Shown: positions 37,303 to 46,777 of the stretch, in pieces | How the letters are laid out: every line of letters starts with the position of its first letter | Position numbering within the stretch: position 1 is the stretch's first letter | Assembly: GCA_015063035.1 (NCBI GenBank) | Contig: SUTG01000004.1 | Location: 1 to 64,000 of the forward strand | Direction of reading: 5' to 3' | DNA: 64,000 nt | Origin: Methanobrevibacter olleyae | Lineage (GTDB): Archaea > Methanobacteriota > Methanobacteria > Methanobacteriales > Methanobacteriaceae | Translations under genes and position numbers: made by a program | Notes under the pieces: model-generated | Databases searched by the model: none | Seen by the model: the letters and a program-made list of their open reading frames with translations, nothing else | Told to the model about the DNA's origin: nothing

Positions 37303-38874
37303 TTATTCCTTTTTCCAATTATTGTAAATCAAGGATTCTATTTCTTGATTATCCTCAGAGTATGTGTTCTGGTTCATGATGATGAACAATTCATCAGCAT
37401 ATTTCAATTCCAGATTCTCATCGGGAATCAATGTGTTCCCGCTTCTTACAACGGATACCACCATAGCGGATTTAGGTATGGGAAGTTCCCAGATTTTTGT
37501 GCCTATCAATGCACAGTCCATTGGAACAACATACTCTTCCAATACGCTTTTTGTCTTATCGAAGTCAATTCCTTTGTTCTTTTTCAATAATCTCATAAGC
37601 AATGTTTCATAGATTGGGTCATTTCCAAGAATTGTTGGAATGATATATGCCAGTATGGTCACCACAATCATTGCAACAAGTGAGTTTGTAACTCCAGTCA
37701 TCTCCGCAATGAGTACAATCGCGGTAATTGGAGTTCTAACAGAACTTGCAAACATTGCAGCCATTGAAATCATGATGAACTTATATGCAATCATTGGGTC
37801 CAATCCAAAAATTGGGATGACGATTGCACTGAATATTGCACCGATATAAGCTCCAATTACAAGAACTGGATAGAATATCCCTCCAGGGGCACTTGAACCG
37901 AAACAGAATATTAAAAGCAGGTATTTTCCAATTAATAGTACAATTAAAACTGATAATGGAGGCAAGGTATATTCTATTAAATGCATCATAGAGTATCCTC
38001 CACCAAGCACATTAGGCAAAATTAGGCCGACAACTCCTGTTATGAGAAATACAATGATGTATTTCACTTCAAGTGGGAGAAAGCTTAACCTTTCCCACAT
38101 TTCAGAAGCCTTTATCATTCCAACATTGTAGATGTAACCTAAAATTCCTACAAGAATTCCCAATACAATAAGTAACCAGAAATAGTTTAAAGGCAAGTTT
38201 AAAGATGTAAATGGAAATATTGGGCTTTGTCCAAAAAATATTTTTGATACCACGTCTGCCACAACAGCAGAAACCAATCCTACAATAACGATGGACCTGT
38301 CAAATCCCTTATTGATTTCCTCTAAAGTGAAAATGAATCCTGCAAGAGGGGCACTGAATGTAGCTGCAAGTCCTGCTCCACTTCCGCATACCAAAAGACG
38401 TTTTTCATCGGTTTTGCTGTTTGGAAGGTATTTTGAAACCCCTTTTGCAGCCATTGCTCCCAATTGTACAGATGGCCCTTCCCTTCCTAATGAAAGACCT
38501 CCAAGTGCTGTAAGGGTTCCTCCAATAAACTTGGCAATCAAGGTTTTCCACCAGCAAACATCAAAGTATCCCTTAACTTCTCCCATCACTATAGGTATCC
38601 CGCTTCCTAGACTGTCTGGATCCCATTTCATTAAAAGGGCAGTGATGAATCCCATAAGTGCAAGTATTGCAAACCATGCAACTGTTAATAGAAAGTCGCC
38701 TTGTATGTACTTTAATGTGGAAAATAGGATGTTTTCACTATTGTCCAATCCAAATCTGTATAATGATACAATCAGCCCTGAGAATAAACCGATTAGAATC
38801 GCTTCTATAATCAGTTTGACGTAATATTTGGAATCATCTACATTTAAACCTAATGTTTGCTTAATCATTTTCAT
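37303..38874 (-). CDS. ClC-family chloride transporter with TrkA-C-like tail
   Basis: 523 residues. The family signatures are GSGIP (in LGSGIPIVMG), GREGP (gating glutamate present), and GGIFYP. The residue pair EE in FTLEEINKGF matches the internal proton glutamate of ClC exchangers, so this looks like a Cl-/H+ antiporter rather than a channel. The soluble C-terminus (after about residue 440) resembles a RCK/TrkA-C domain, implying ligand control. About 10 membrane helices precede it. A run of ten G lies 47 bases upstream of the start and may affect expression. Confidence 0.88.
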   Translation of the reverse strand: MKMIKQTLGLNVDDSKYYVKLIIEAILIGLFSGLIVSLYRFGLDNSENILFSTLKYIQGDFLLTVAWFAILALMGFITALLMKWDPDSLGSGIPIVMGEVKGYFDVCWWKTLIAKFIGGTLTALGGLSLGREGPSVQLGAMAAKGVSKYLPNSKTDEKRLLVCGSGAGLAATFSAPLAGFIFTLEEINKGFDRSIVIVGLVSAVVADVVSKIFFGQSPIFPFTSLNLPLNYFWLLIVLGILVGILGYIYNVGMIKASEMWERLSFLPLEVKYIIVFLITGVVGLILPNVLGGGYSMMHLIEYTLPPLSVLIVLLIGKYLLLIFCFGSSAPGGIFYPVLVIGAYIGAIFSAIVIPIFGLDPMIAYKFIMISMAAMFASSVRTPITAIVLIAEMTGVTNSLVAMIVVTILAYIIPTILGNDPIYETLLMRLLKKNKGIDFDKTKSVLEEYVVPMDCALIGTKIWELPIPKSAMVVSVVRSGNTLIPDENLELKYADELFIIMNQNTYSEDNQEIESLIYNNWKKE

Positions 38875-38920
38875 GGTTTAACCTCAGTTTCATTATATTC
38901 TGCTTATTTCTGTTTTGTTA

Positions 38921-38930
38921 GGGGGGGGGG
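38921..38930. repeat. homopolymer tract of ten G
   Basis: A perfect G10 run (C10 on the minus strand) sits between the tyrA stop (38963) and the clc start (38874). The flanking DNA is AT-rich. Runs of this kind are prone to slipped-strand length change. Confidence 0.95.
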
Positions 38931-38962
38931 TTAACAGTGTCATGAAAAATAAAAATTAATTA

Positions 38963-40270
38963 TTATCTTGCAATCCCGCCAAATCCTTTTATTAGCTTTT
39001 CACATTCTTCAAGTGATTCTTTGCTTAATGATTGAATTGAAAAGGTGTAACTGATTTCATCTTCTTTTATAGGTTCGCCTTTGTAAATGTCAATTATTTC
39101 CACATCCACAACATCATCAATTCTTTTTAAAGCGTCTTTGATGATGTGGGGATTGGATTTTCTCCTGAAGATGGCGCTAAGGTCTCTTGTGTGGATTTTC
39201 TGATTCTTGACTTTCCAATTGAACAGTTCCTCTTCATCCAGAATTTCAGCATTTGATATCTTTATCTTTTTAAGCTTGCCGTTTCCATTTACCAAGTATA
39301 CGAAATCCACATCAATTTCCTTGATTTTTCCAACATGGATTTTATCTGAATAAATATGCTTAAGCCCTACTTCCCGTCCAATGGATTGCATTAATACATT
39401 ATATTCTTGGGTAAGTGCATTTATTGCCTTGTCACTTCTACCTAAAGCAGCTTGAATGTCTCCCATATGCTTTGTTGCCCTTAGAGCGATTTCAACAAAC
39501 TCATCTTCATTCTCATTTGTCAACGCTTCTTTCAGTTCGCTTATGGAATCAAAAAGAGCTTGCCTGATCTTTTCTCCACGCTTGTTTTCATGTTGAATTG
39601 AGTATGTGAGATATGGATTTTGAGATACTATCCTAGCTATTGTATCAATCATTAGATTGTAAATTGGGCTTTCATAGTTTTCAGTATCCTTAATGTCGAT
39701 TTGAAGTTTTTCAATAGCTGAAGCTGTAGAGATGTATGAAAAGTGAGTCAAGACCTGTACAATTCCCATCATGTCATCGTGATGCTCTGGGCTTGTTTCC
39801 ACTATTCTCATTCCCTTGTCTTCAAGGAACTTGTAGACTTTAGGGTACCAGTTACCCTTGTCAATTGGTGTAAGCACTATGATTTGCCCTTTCAAATCGG
39901 TGGTTCTCGGACCAAAGACTGGGTGGGTAGGAATGAATTCAACTCCTTCACTAAGGCATTCCTTCATTTTGAGGCTAGGCCCTTCTTTCACTGAAGTTAC
40001 ATCAATCATCAATGAACCTTCTTTCATAAATGGTCCTAATTCTTCAATAACTGCTTCAGTACTTGAAATAGGAACGGAAATAATCACGATATCGCTATCT
40101 TGAACAATCTTCTTATTATTGTCGCTATATTTTATTCCAAGTTCCTCGCTGACTTGTTTTCCGACAATGGAATCTCTTCCAGTAATTGTAACGTCAAAGT
40201 CAAAGTCTTTCATATACCATGCAATGGTCCTTCCTAAACCTCGTGTTCCTCCAATAATCCCAACTTTCAT
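38963..40270 (-). CDS. tyrA: Prephenate dehydrogenase TyrA with C-terminal extension
   Basis: Oxidative decarboxylation of prephenate to 4-hydroxyphenylpyruvate for tyrosine. The 435-residue protein has an N-terminal NAD(P)-binding motif GIIGGTRGLG and the TyrA core ending about residue 260, with catalytic-region HPVFGP and THPVFGPRT. A long C-terminal part follows. Its last 60 residues (VVDVEIIDIYKGEPIKEDEI, then YTFSIQSLSKESLE) resemble a ferredoxin-fold anticodon-binding/ACT-like domain, perhaps regulatory (inference). The whole length agrees with TyrA of other methanogens as I recall it. Confidence 0.88.
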   Translation of the reverse strand: MKVGIIGGTRGLGRTIAWYMKDFDFDVTITGRDSIVGKQVSEELGIKYSDNNKKIVQDSDIVIISVPISSTEAVIEELGPFMKEGSLMIDVTSVKEGPSLKMKECLSEGVEFIPTHPVFGPRTTDLKGQIIVLTPIDKGNWYPKVYKFLEDKGMRIVETSPEHHDDMMGIVQVLTHFSYISTASAIEKLQIDIKDTENYESPIYNLMIDTIARIVSQNPYLTYSIQHENKRGEKIRQALFDSISELKEALTNENEDEFVEIALRATKHMGDIQAALGRSDKAINALTQEYNVLMQSIGREVGLKHIYSDKIHVGKIKEIDVDFVYLVNGNGKLKKIKISNAEILDEEELFNWKVKNQKIHTRDLSAIFRRKSNPHIIKDALKRIDDVVDVEIIDIYKGEPIKEDEISYTFSIQSLSKESLEECEKLIKGFGGIAR

Positions 40271-40557
40271 TTTATTAACTCTATTAGTTTTGTTTAAGAA
40301 ATTGAAAAAAATTATTTAAATTGATTTTGAAAATTATTAATTGTTTTTTACTAATTGATTTTTGTAAATTGATTTTTGCGAAGTGATTTTGAAAATTATT
40401 TTTTTTAAAATTACTTAATTTTATATATTACCAATATTCATACTTTATATTGTTATAATAATTATATGGATATTGAGTTTTTTATAATTTTTGATTAATT
40501 TATAATTAGAATTAGTGATGAACATATATTTTTTGCAGGCTTTAATGAGGTTTATTC

Positions 40558-41619
40558 ATGAAAATAACTTATCAAGATAGAAAGAAAGGAATTATTGAAC
40601 TACTTCCAGAAACTTTAGATGACTTATGGCATCTATCTCACATAATCGCTGAGGGAGATACTGTATACTCTAAAACAACAAGAAGGATTCAGGACAATAC
40701 TGGAGATAAGTTAAGAAGTGATAGGGGGGTAAAAAAGACCTTTACTTTAGGCGTTTCAGTAGAGGATGTAAGTTTTCACATATTCACTGGAAAGCTTAGG
40801 ATTATAGGTTCAATAATTAAAGGCCCCGAAGACTTGATTCCTTTGGGATCTCATCATACGATTGAAGCCAAATTGAACACTCCCATTAAGATATTCAAGG
40901 AACATTGGTCAACTTATGCATTGAAGAGAATCAAGCAAGCCATTGAAGCTTCCAAGAAACTCTCTGCAATCATTGTGGTATTGGAAGATGATGTTGCAGA
41001 CTTCGGTTTGATGAGGCAGTTTGGCATTGAATATTACGGGCCAGTTATGGGAAATGTTTCAGGAAAAAGGATAATTGACAAGAACCGTGCAAAGAATATT
41101 GAGAAATTCTATCAAAAGATAGTTGATTACATTCTCAAGTTTGACAATATTCAGACCATAGTTTTGGCAGGTCCAGGATTCTATAAGAATGATTTCCTAA
41201 AGTATCTTGAGTTGAAACATAAGGATTTGGCTAAAAAGTCCATAGTTGAAGCAACTGGTTCCGGTGGAAGAGTTGGAATCAATGAGGTTCTTAAAAAGGG
41301 AACAGTTGAAAAATTGGCTGCTGAAAATAGGGTCGCCTTTGAAATTTCAGCGATTAATGAAATCCTTCAGGAAATAGCCAAATCTTCCAATTTAGTTGTT
41401 TATGGAAAAAAGCAAGTGAAAGAGGCTATCGATTTGGGAGCTATTGAAAAGCTATTGGTTTTGGATAATCTAATCAGAAGTGAAGACCTTGAGGAATCCA
41501 TGGATATGGTGGAAAACATGGCTGGTGAAGTTTTAGTCATAAGCAGCCAGCATGAAGGTGGAAAACAGCTTGAAGGTTTGGGTGGTATGGCCGCTACCTT
41601 AAGGTATTCCATTAATTAA
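40558..41619 (+). CDS. pelA: mRNA surveillance protein pelota
   Basis: Ribosome-rescue factor that works with an ABCE1-type ATPase on stalled ribosomes. The 353-residue protein has the Dom34/pelota order: an N-terminal Sm-like domain (MKITYQDRKKGIIELLPETL to FTGKLRIIG), a central eRF1 domain-2-like region without the GGQ motif, and a C-terminal eRF1 domain-3-like part ending MAATLRYSIN. GAGG precedes the ATG. It is followed on the same strand by the MraY-like membrane gene after about 150 bases. Confidence 0.93.
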   Translation: MKITYQDRKKGIIELLPETLDDLWHLSHIIAEGDTVYSKTTRRIQDNTGDKLRSDRGVKKTFTLGVSVEDVSFHIFTGKLRIIGSIIKGPEDLIPLGSHHTIEAKLNTPIKIFKEHWSTYALKRIKQAIEASKKLSAIIVVLEDDVADFGLMRQFGIEYYGPVMGNVSGKRIIDKNRAKNIEKFYQKIVDYILKFDNIQTIVLAGPGFYKNDFLKYLELKHKDLAKKSIVEATGSGGRVGINEVLKKGTVEKLAAENRVAFEISAINEILQEIAKSSNLVVYGKKQVKEAIDLGAIEKLLVLDNLIRSEDLEESMDMVENMAGEVLVISSQHEGGKQLEGLGGMAATLRYSIN

Positions 41620-41771
41620 TCTATTGGCATTCTTCCATTATTTTTTTAACTTCCATTTTTTAACCTTTTAAGCTATAAACATAAAAGTACATTATCTTAA
41701 AACTTAACATTATATATGATGAAAATTATAAAAATATTAATATTAATTAAAAAATTAAAGGATTTTAAAAC

Positions 41772-42728
41772 ATGTTTTTAGAATTATTTTTAGTATTTAT
41801 TGCAACATTTTTAGGGACTGGAGCATTGAATATCATATTCCGTTTCTTAGGTAAGAGAGGTTATATGGGAAACCTATATGAGACAGTGCGTGGAGGCACT
41901 CCTCGTGCAATTGGCCTAATTCCATTTATTGTAATTAGTCTCTTTTTGCCAGCAGGATATAACAATCTTGTTTTAGTGATAGGATTATGTGCTCTTGTTG
42001 ATGATGTGATAGGTAGAAGAAGAATCGCTAACTTGCCAATTGAAATAGGTCAGCTTGCCAGAGGAATAGGCATGTTATGCGTTATCGGATTAGGGTATCC
42101 TCTTATGGGGATTTCTTCTATTTTAGTTGCTTTAATGATTCAGCCTATGAACATTGCAGATATGCAACCGGGATCTGCAGTAAGCGTAGTTATTATAATG
42201 AGCTTCTTTACAATCCTTGCTACATTGATATTAGGTGTAGCCCCTGTAGCACAGATTCCAGCATATTATGTTCCATTGCTTACTTTAGTCACATGTATAG
42301 CATACGCTCCTTTAGACTATTCCGGAAAAATCATGTTAGGTGAAGTGGGGAACCATACCTTTGCAATAGCTTTGGGAATAAGCTTTTACATTCTTGGAGG
42401 ATTTTTAGGAACCTTAATATTGTTCATTGTAACCACTGCATTGATTGCATACATTAGAAGAAAGAACCTCTCAAGATTCCTTATCAATAAATTGCATATA
42501 AGCAATCCCACTTTCGGTGATTTGTTTATGGATGTCTTAACAGGTGGAGGTTTAGGCGATTTATTCAGGAAAATCATTCTTGGTGAACGTCAGCAAGTCG
42601 TAACCGATAATCTATTAATTTCCCTCGGATTTAGAAGATTGCTTTACAATCCATATTCCCCTAATCTTGAAAGAGTGGTTGAAAAGGATGTTAGAACAAA
42701 ACCGATTGATTTAAGAAAGTTAAGCTAA
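41772..42728 (+). CDS. MraY/WecA-like polyprenyl-phosphate transferase
   Basis: 318 residues with about nine membrane helices and the family's cytoplasmic loops in order: RGGTPRAIGLIPF near residue 40, the acidic pair D77-D78 in CALVDDVIG, NIADMQPG where MraY has an Asn-x-x-Asp-Gly loop, and LGEVGNHTFA where MraY has GDVGS. It probably loads a sugar phosphate onto a lipid carrier, for pseudomurein or glycoprotein assembly. Two active-site loops differ (Glu for Asp, and M-Q-P for the usual D-G), so the chemistry could be altered. The call is from motif alignment by eye. Confidence 0.65.
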   Translation: MFLELFLVFIATFLGTGALNIIFRFLGKRGYMGNLYETVRGGTPRAIGLIPFIVISLFLPAGYNNLVLVIGLCALVDDVIGRRRIANLPIEIGQLARGIGMLCVIGLGYPLMGISSILVALMIQPMNIADMQPGSAVSVVIIMSFFTILATLILGVAPVAQIPAYYVPLLTLVTCIAYAPLDYSGKIMLGEVGNHTFAIALGISFYILGGFLGTLILFIVTTALIAYIRRKNLSRFLINKLHISNPTFGDLFMDVLTGGGLGDLFRKIILGERQQVVTDNLLISLGFRRLLYNPYSPNLERVVEKDVRTKPIDLRKLS

Positions 42729-42806
42729 TCAGAATGTTTAATAAACTTTTAAAAATCAAAATTTAATCATTTAAATTAATTTAATATATTTCATTATGGT
42801 GATCTT

Positions 42807-43352
42807 ATGAGTGATATTTTTGAAGTCATTAAAAATCGTAGAAGCGTAAGAGCTTACAAAGATGAACAGATTGACGATGAACAGATTGAACAAATTTTGG
42901 AAGCAGCCATTATGGCTCCTACTGCAAGAGGAGAAGCTCCATGGCATTTCACTGTAGTTCAAAACAAGGAAACCCTTGCAGACATCAATGATTCTGTACT
43001 CAATATCTTATCCAATTCCGGTGATGAATTCCTTGAGGCAATAGCTGAATCTAGAGTTAATGTGATGCACAATGCTCCAACAGTTGTATTTGTTTCTGCC
43101 AAATCAGATGCAACCAATATGCAAGCAGACTGTTCTGCAGCTATTGAAAACATGCTTCTTGCAGCAGAAGGATTGGATATTGGATCCTGTTGGTTAGGTC
43201 TTGTAGCTATTTACTTCAGTGTTGAAGAAAACTTGAAAAAACTTCACATTCCTGAAGGATACACTCCATTGTATGGTGTTGCTTTAGGTAAAAAGGTTGA
43301 ACCAAATGAACCAAACCCACGTAAGGATGTTTTCGTAAACTGGGTAAAATAA
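42807..43352 (+). CDS. Nitroreductase-family flavoprotein
   Basis: FMN-binding reductase of 181 residues. It begins EVIKNRRSVRAYKDEQI, with the Arg pair contacting FMN phosphate, and continues with AAIMAPTARGEAPWHF; LGLVAIYF and PLYGVALGKK are the C-terminal family motifs. The electron donor and acceptor are unknown. GGTGATC precedes the ATG. It is convergent with the flavoprotein gene at 43504 across a bidirectional terminator. Confidence 0.9.
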   Translation: MSDIFEVIKNRRSVRAYKDEQIDDEQIEQILEAAIMAPTARGEAPWHFTVVQNKETLADINDSVLNILSNSGDEFLEAIAESRVNVMHNAPTVVFVSAKSDATNMQADCSAAIENMLLAAEGLDIGSCWLGLVAIYFSVEENLKKLHIPEGYTPLYGVALGKKVEPNEPNPRKDVFVNWVK

Positions 43353-43431
43353 GATTTAATAATTTTTTATTAAATTTTTATTTATTTTTTATTTTTAATT
43401 TATTTCATTAAACTATTTTTAAAAAAAGAGT

Positions 43432-43465
43432 TGGATAAAATAATGAAAATTTTATCCATTTTTAT
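43432..43465. terminator. bidirectional terminator between convergent genes
   Basis: TGGATAAAAT (43432-43441) and ATTTTATCCA (43449-43458) are perfect inverted repeats with a 7-base loop. An A-run lies on the left and a T-run on the right, so it can end transcription from both strands. Confidence 0.75.
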
Positions 43466-43503
43466 ATTTTTCTTATTTTTTTATTACTTATTTTTTCAAT
43501 CAT

Positions 43504-44883
43504 TTACATGATTTTTAAGATTTTATAATAAGTATCTGTAGATGGATGAACTTCAAGGAAATCGTCGAAATCCTCTTTTGTTATTCCCATATTCATCAGG
43601 AAAGCAAGATAGGCCGTATCATCAATTGAAGATGGTGATATTTGGCTTGCCCTCACTATCTCTTCTGTTTCAGTGTTTAATGAAACTTTTGTAATGCCTG
43701 TTTCCCCTCTTAAGATTCTCCAAAAGGCATGTGGCCCTCCAATACTTGGAATGATTACATCTTCAATATTTTTGCTGTTATCCTCCTCAGATTTTGATGT
43801 GTTTTGAGTGAAGCTCACATCCAAATCCAATGTCAATGATTGTGGAACTATCATATCCTCGAATTTATTCAGATATCCTGCCATGTTTCTTGCAGCTGAA
43901 ATTCCCTCTTTTCTTGCATATGGAGTAAGGGTGATTCCTCCTGTAACGTCTCCTGCAGCATAGATATTCGGATTTGAGGTTTGGAAGAATTCATTCACCT
44001 TAATTGATCCATCTTCATTCAGGTTCACAATATCTGCAACTATCTCTGAATTAGGAACTCTTCCAGTAGCTATCAATGTTTTTCCTTCAAACTCTCCCTT
44101 GTCGGTTATGATGGAGTTTTCAGTGATTTCCAAAACATTGGTGTTTTCATGGATATCCACTTCATCAATGAGCTTTTTAACCACATAAGACTTGATTTCC
44201 GGTTCTAAATCCTTTAGGATTTCGCTTCTTGCAATGATTTTCACTTCACTTCCAAAGCTTGAGAATAGGTTTGACAATTCGGTAGCAATTATTCCTCCAC
44301 CAACTATATTTAATTTGCTTGGAACTTCCTCCAAGGAAAGTATGTCACTGCTTGTCAAAGCATATTTTGCTCCATCGATATTTGGAATAAATGGTCTTGC
44401 ACCAGTAGCTATCAAAAGATTTTCTGCCTCGTATATATCATAATCCCTATTTTTCACACTTTCTCTTTGAAGTGGATTGTCATTGTCCAATTTAACCTTA
44501 ACTATGATCTTATCATCATCGTTTATTTCCACACTAGCTTCACCATAGATGACATTATTGTTAACGCTTTCATTTTCCTCTTGGTTAAGCTGACGGAGGA
44601 ATAGTTGGGTCTTTTTAATGTTGTCGCATGCAGATTTATAATCCAAGCTTATGCTTCCATCGATAAATCCGATTTCATTATACCTTTTGAAGCTTCTTAT
44701 GAAACGGCTTATGTCAGTAAGTGCACAAACGACCATGCATCCTTCATTAAGACAGGTTCCTGCAATGTATTTCTTTTCAATAAGAAGAGTTTCCTCTCCC
44801 AATTTGCCAAGTTCAAATGATCCAAGTCTTCCAGCAGGGCCTGCTCCAATAACAATGTTTTTTACTTTTTTTATTTCTTCCAT
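43504..44883 (-). CDS. Pyridine nucleotide-disulfide oxidoreductase (dihydrolipoamide dehydrogenase-like)
   Basis: 459-residue FAD flavoprotein. It has the FAD motif GAGPAGRLGSFE at residues 13-24 and the redox disulfide C44-x4-C49 in GTCLNEGCMVV. An extra Cys53 follows directly where dihydrolipoamide dehydrogenases have Ser/Lys. The NAD(P) motif NIVGGGIIATEL, the FAD motif IYAAGDVTGG, and a C-terminal His-Pro (EVHPSTDTYY) complete the fold. The usual catalytic Glu after His-Pro is not present. The substrate is probably not lipoamide, since no 2-oxoacid dehydrogenase genes are here. Reduction of bis-gamma-glutamylcystine made from the gshA product is a testable guess. Confidence 0.82.
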   Translation of the reverse strand: MEEIKKVKNIVIGAGPAGRLGSFELGKLGEETLLIEKKYIAGTCLNEGCMVVCALTDISRFIRSFKRYNEIGFIDGSISLDYKSACDNIKKTQLFLRQLNQEENESVNNNVIYGEASVEINDDDKIIVKVKLDNDNPLQRESVKNRDYDIYEAENLLIATGARPFIPNIDGAKYALTSSDILSLEEVPSKLNIVGGGIIATELSNLFSSFGSEVKIIARSEILKDLEPEIKSYVVKKLIDEVDIHENTNVLEITENSIITDKGEFEGKTLIATGRVPNSEIVADIVNLNEDGSIKVNEFFQTSNPNIYAAGDVTGGITLTPYARKEGISAARNMAGYLNKFEDMIVPQSLTLDLDVSFTQNTSKSEEDNSKNIEDVIIPSIGGPHAFWRILRGETGITKVSLNTETEEIVRASQISPSSIDDTAYLAFLMNMGITKEDFDDFLEVHPSTDTYYKILKIM

Positions 44884-45069
44884 ATTATCACTTGAATATT
44901 TTTTTTATATTGTTGGCTAATTAAGTCAGAATTAATTATTAATTGAAAAACTAATTAATTTTATTATGTTTATTTTATTATAAAAATTTATTAATATATT
45001 TTTAAAAATAGCTATTTAAAATGAGTTATAATTGTTCTAATAAAAATAGTTTTTATAAAAAATAGTGAA

Positions 45070-45102
45070 AAGTATTATTAATTTCCTCCAGGAGTAATAC
45101 TT
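45070..45102 (-). terminator. hairpin downstream of cbiO
   Basis: AAGTATTA (45070-45077) and TAATACTT (45095-45102) are inverted repeats with a 17-base centre, followed on the minus strand by a T-rich run. It likely ends the cbiMNQO transcript. Confidence 0.55.
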
Positions 45103-45157
45103 TATGGTATTAAGTTATGAATAATTTTATGATTTAAAAAAAAATTAGTTTTAAGAA

Positions 45158-45991
45158 TTAGTTTTTATTCAATAATTCCAAGAACTTCTCTTTAGCTTCG
45201 GCAATTGTTAAAGGATAATCGTTGTTCATATCAAATCCTTCTTTTTCGAGGTCTTGGAAAAGCTCTGTAACAATTGGTACTTCCAAGTTTGCCTTATCAA
45301 GAATTTCAGGTTGTGCAAAAATCTCTTTAGGTGTTCCTTCCGCAATCAATAAACCGTCAACCATAACGAACACTTTTTTTGCATAATTTGGAACCAAGTC
45401 AACTTCGTGAGTTGAAATGATGATTGTGATTCCCTCTTCATTAAGTTCCTTCAATAATTTGCTTAAACTTCTTACACCTTGAGGGTCTAAACCTGCAGTC
45501 GGTTCATCCAGAACCATGATTTCCGGTTGCATTGCGAGAATTCCTGCAATAGCCACTCTTTTCTTTTGGCCACCGCTTAAATGATGAGGTGCTTTTTTCT
45601 CATAGCCACTCATTCCTACACGAGCTAAGCTTTCAGTAACCCTTTTTTGAACCTCTTCCATAGGTAACTTTAAGTTTAAGGGTCCGAATGCAACATCCTC
45701 TTCTACAGTAGGTGCAAATATCTGATCATCAGGGTTTTGGAACACGATTCCAACTTTCTGTCTAAATTTAAGCAAAGACTTCTTGTCATATTTCAATTCT
45801 TCGCCATCGATGAAGACTTGGCCTTCATCTGGTTCATAGATACCATTCAAATGAAGAAACAAAGTGGATTTTCCGGCACCGTTTTTACCTAAAAGAGCAA
45901 CCATTTCTCCTTTTTCAACCTTTAAGCTAACTCCTTTAAGTGCTTGAAAATCCTTGTTATAAGAATATTTGATATTTTTCACTTCTAACAT
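45158..45991 (-). CDS. cbiO: Cobalt transporter ATP-binding subunit CbiO
   Basis: ECF-type ABC ATPase of 277 residues powering cobalt uptake. It has Walker A LLGKNGAGKSTL, the Q-loop (IVFQNPDDQ), signature LSGGQKKRVAIAG, Walker B IMVLDEPTAGLD, and the switch His in STHEVD. The ATG at 45991 follows AAGGAGG and starts MLEVKNIKYSY; the upstream extension is not used. It begins 1 base after the cbiQ stop, which indicates tight coupling. It is the last gene of cbiM-cbiN-cbiQ-cbiO. Confidence 0.95.
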   Translation of the reverse strand: MLEVKNIKYSYNKDFQALKGVSLKVEKGEMVALLGKNGAGKSTLFLHLNGIYEPDEGQVFIDGEELKYDKKSLLKFRQKVGIVFQNPDDQIFAPTVEEDVAFGPLNLKLPMEEVQKRVTESLARVGMSGYEKKAPHHLSGGQKKRVAIAGILAMQPEIMVLDEPTAGLDPQGVRSLSKLLKELNEEGITIIISTHEVDLVPNYAKKVFVMVDGLLIAEGTPKEIFAQPEILDKANLEVPIVTELFQDLEKEGFDMNNDYPLTIAEAKEKFLELLNKN

Positions 45992-45992
45992 T

Positions 45993-46685
45993 TTATTCCT
46001 CCTTTGGTGGTACATAAACCGGAAGTTCTCCGTTGTAACCTCTTGAATCTAAACTATGTTGTAATGTTTCACTTTTATCTAATGATCTTAAAAATATATT
46101 GCTTATGAGGCTTGCTAAGCATTTCATTGAATTCATGTATGAATTATATCCCATTCTTGTTTTCTGTGCTTTCTGCATTGTATCAATTTCGTTTAGGAAT
46201 ATGAATATTGTATTATACATCAAAAGCCCAATTTCAGTGAGAATCTTAGGGACTTTCAAGGTATCCAAACAATGGAAAATCTTTGCGATTGGTGTTGTCA
46301 ATGCAAGAAAACCTAATAAAGGGAAACACCCTAAAACTCTAAAGAATGTGTATAACCCATAATGCCATGAGTCATCAGTAACTACAATGCCGAATATTCC
46401 TGTTTCATAAATGACTTCTCCACTTCCAAAGAAGAAGATTAAGAATATACATGTTATGATAAGAAATGCCATCGGAATTGATAAAAATTTCAAATATGAT
46501 CTTATGTTGATTTTTGCTACTCCCAGTATGATGATTGAGAATAAAATGAAAATAAATACATCAAAATATAGATTATCCAATGCTAAAGTAACTATCAATA
46601 GAATTACTGTTAAAAACAACTTAAAATATGGGTTTGTTTCACTTAATTCATTATGGTGAGCAATATAATCCATATCAAATTTCAT
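45993..46685 (-). CDS. cbiQ: Cobalt ECF transporter transmembrane subunit CbiQ
   Basis: 230-residue T component with about five membrane helices that couples CbiO to CbiM. It starts MDYIAHHNELSETNPYFKLF, and the coupling-helix arginine motifs appear near the end as RMGYNSYMNSMK and LQHSLDSRGY. GTGAT precedes the ATG on the minus strand. Order and spacing with cbiN and cbiO support the family call. Confidence 0.92.
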   Translation of the reverse strand: MKFDMDYIAHHNELSETNPYFKLFLTVILLIVTLALDNLYFDVFIFILFSIIILGVAKINIRSYLKFLSIPMAFLIITCIFLIFFFGSGEVIYETGIFGIVVTDDSWHYGLYTFFRVLGCFPLLGFLALTTPIAKIFHCLDTLKVPKILTEIGLLMYNTIFIFLNEIDTMQKAQKTRMGYNSYMNSMKCLASLISNIFLRSLDKSETLQHSLDSRGYNGELPVYVPPKEE

Positions 46686-46777
46686 AAAATCACTAAAAAT
46701 TGTTTTTTTTTTAAAATTTCTAAAAATATTAGTTTAATTAAAAATCTTTTAAAAAAAGAAAAAGGGATAAAGAAGAT

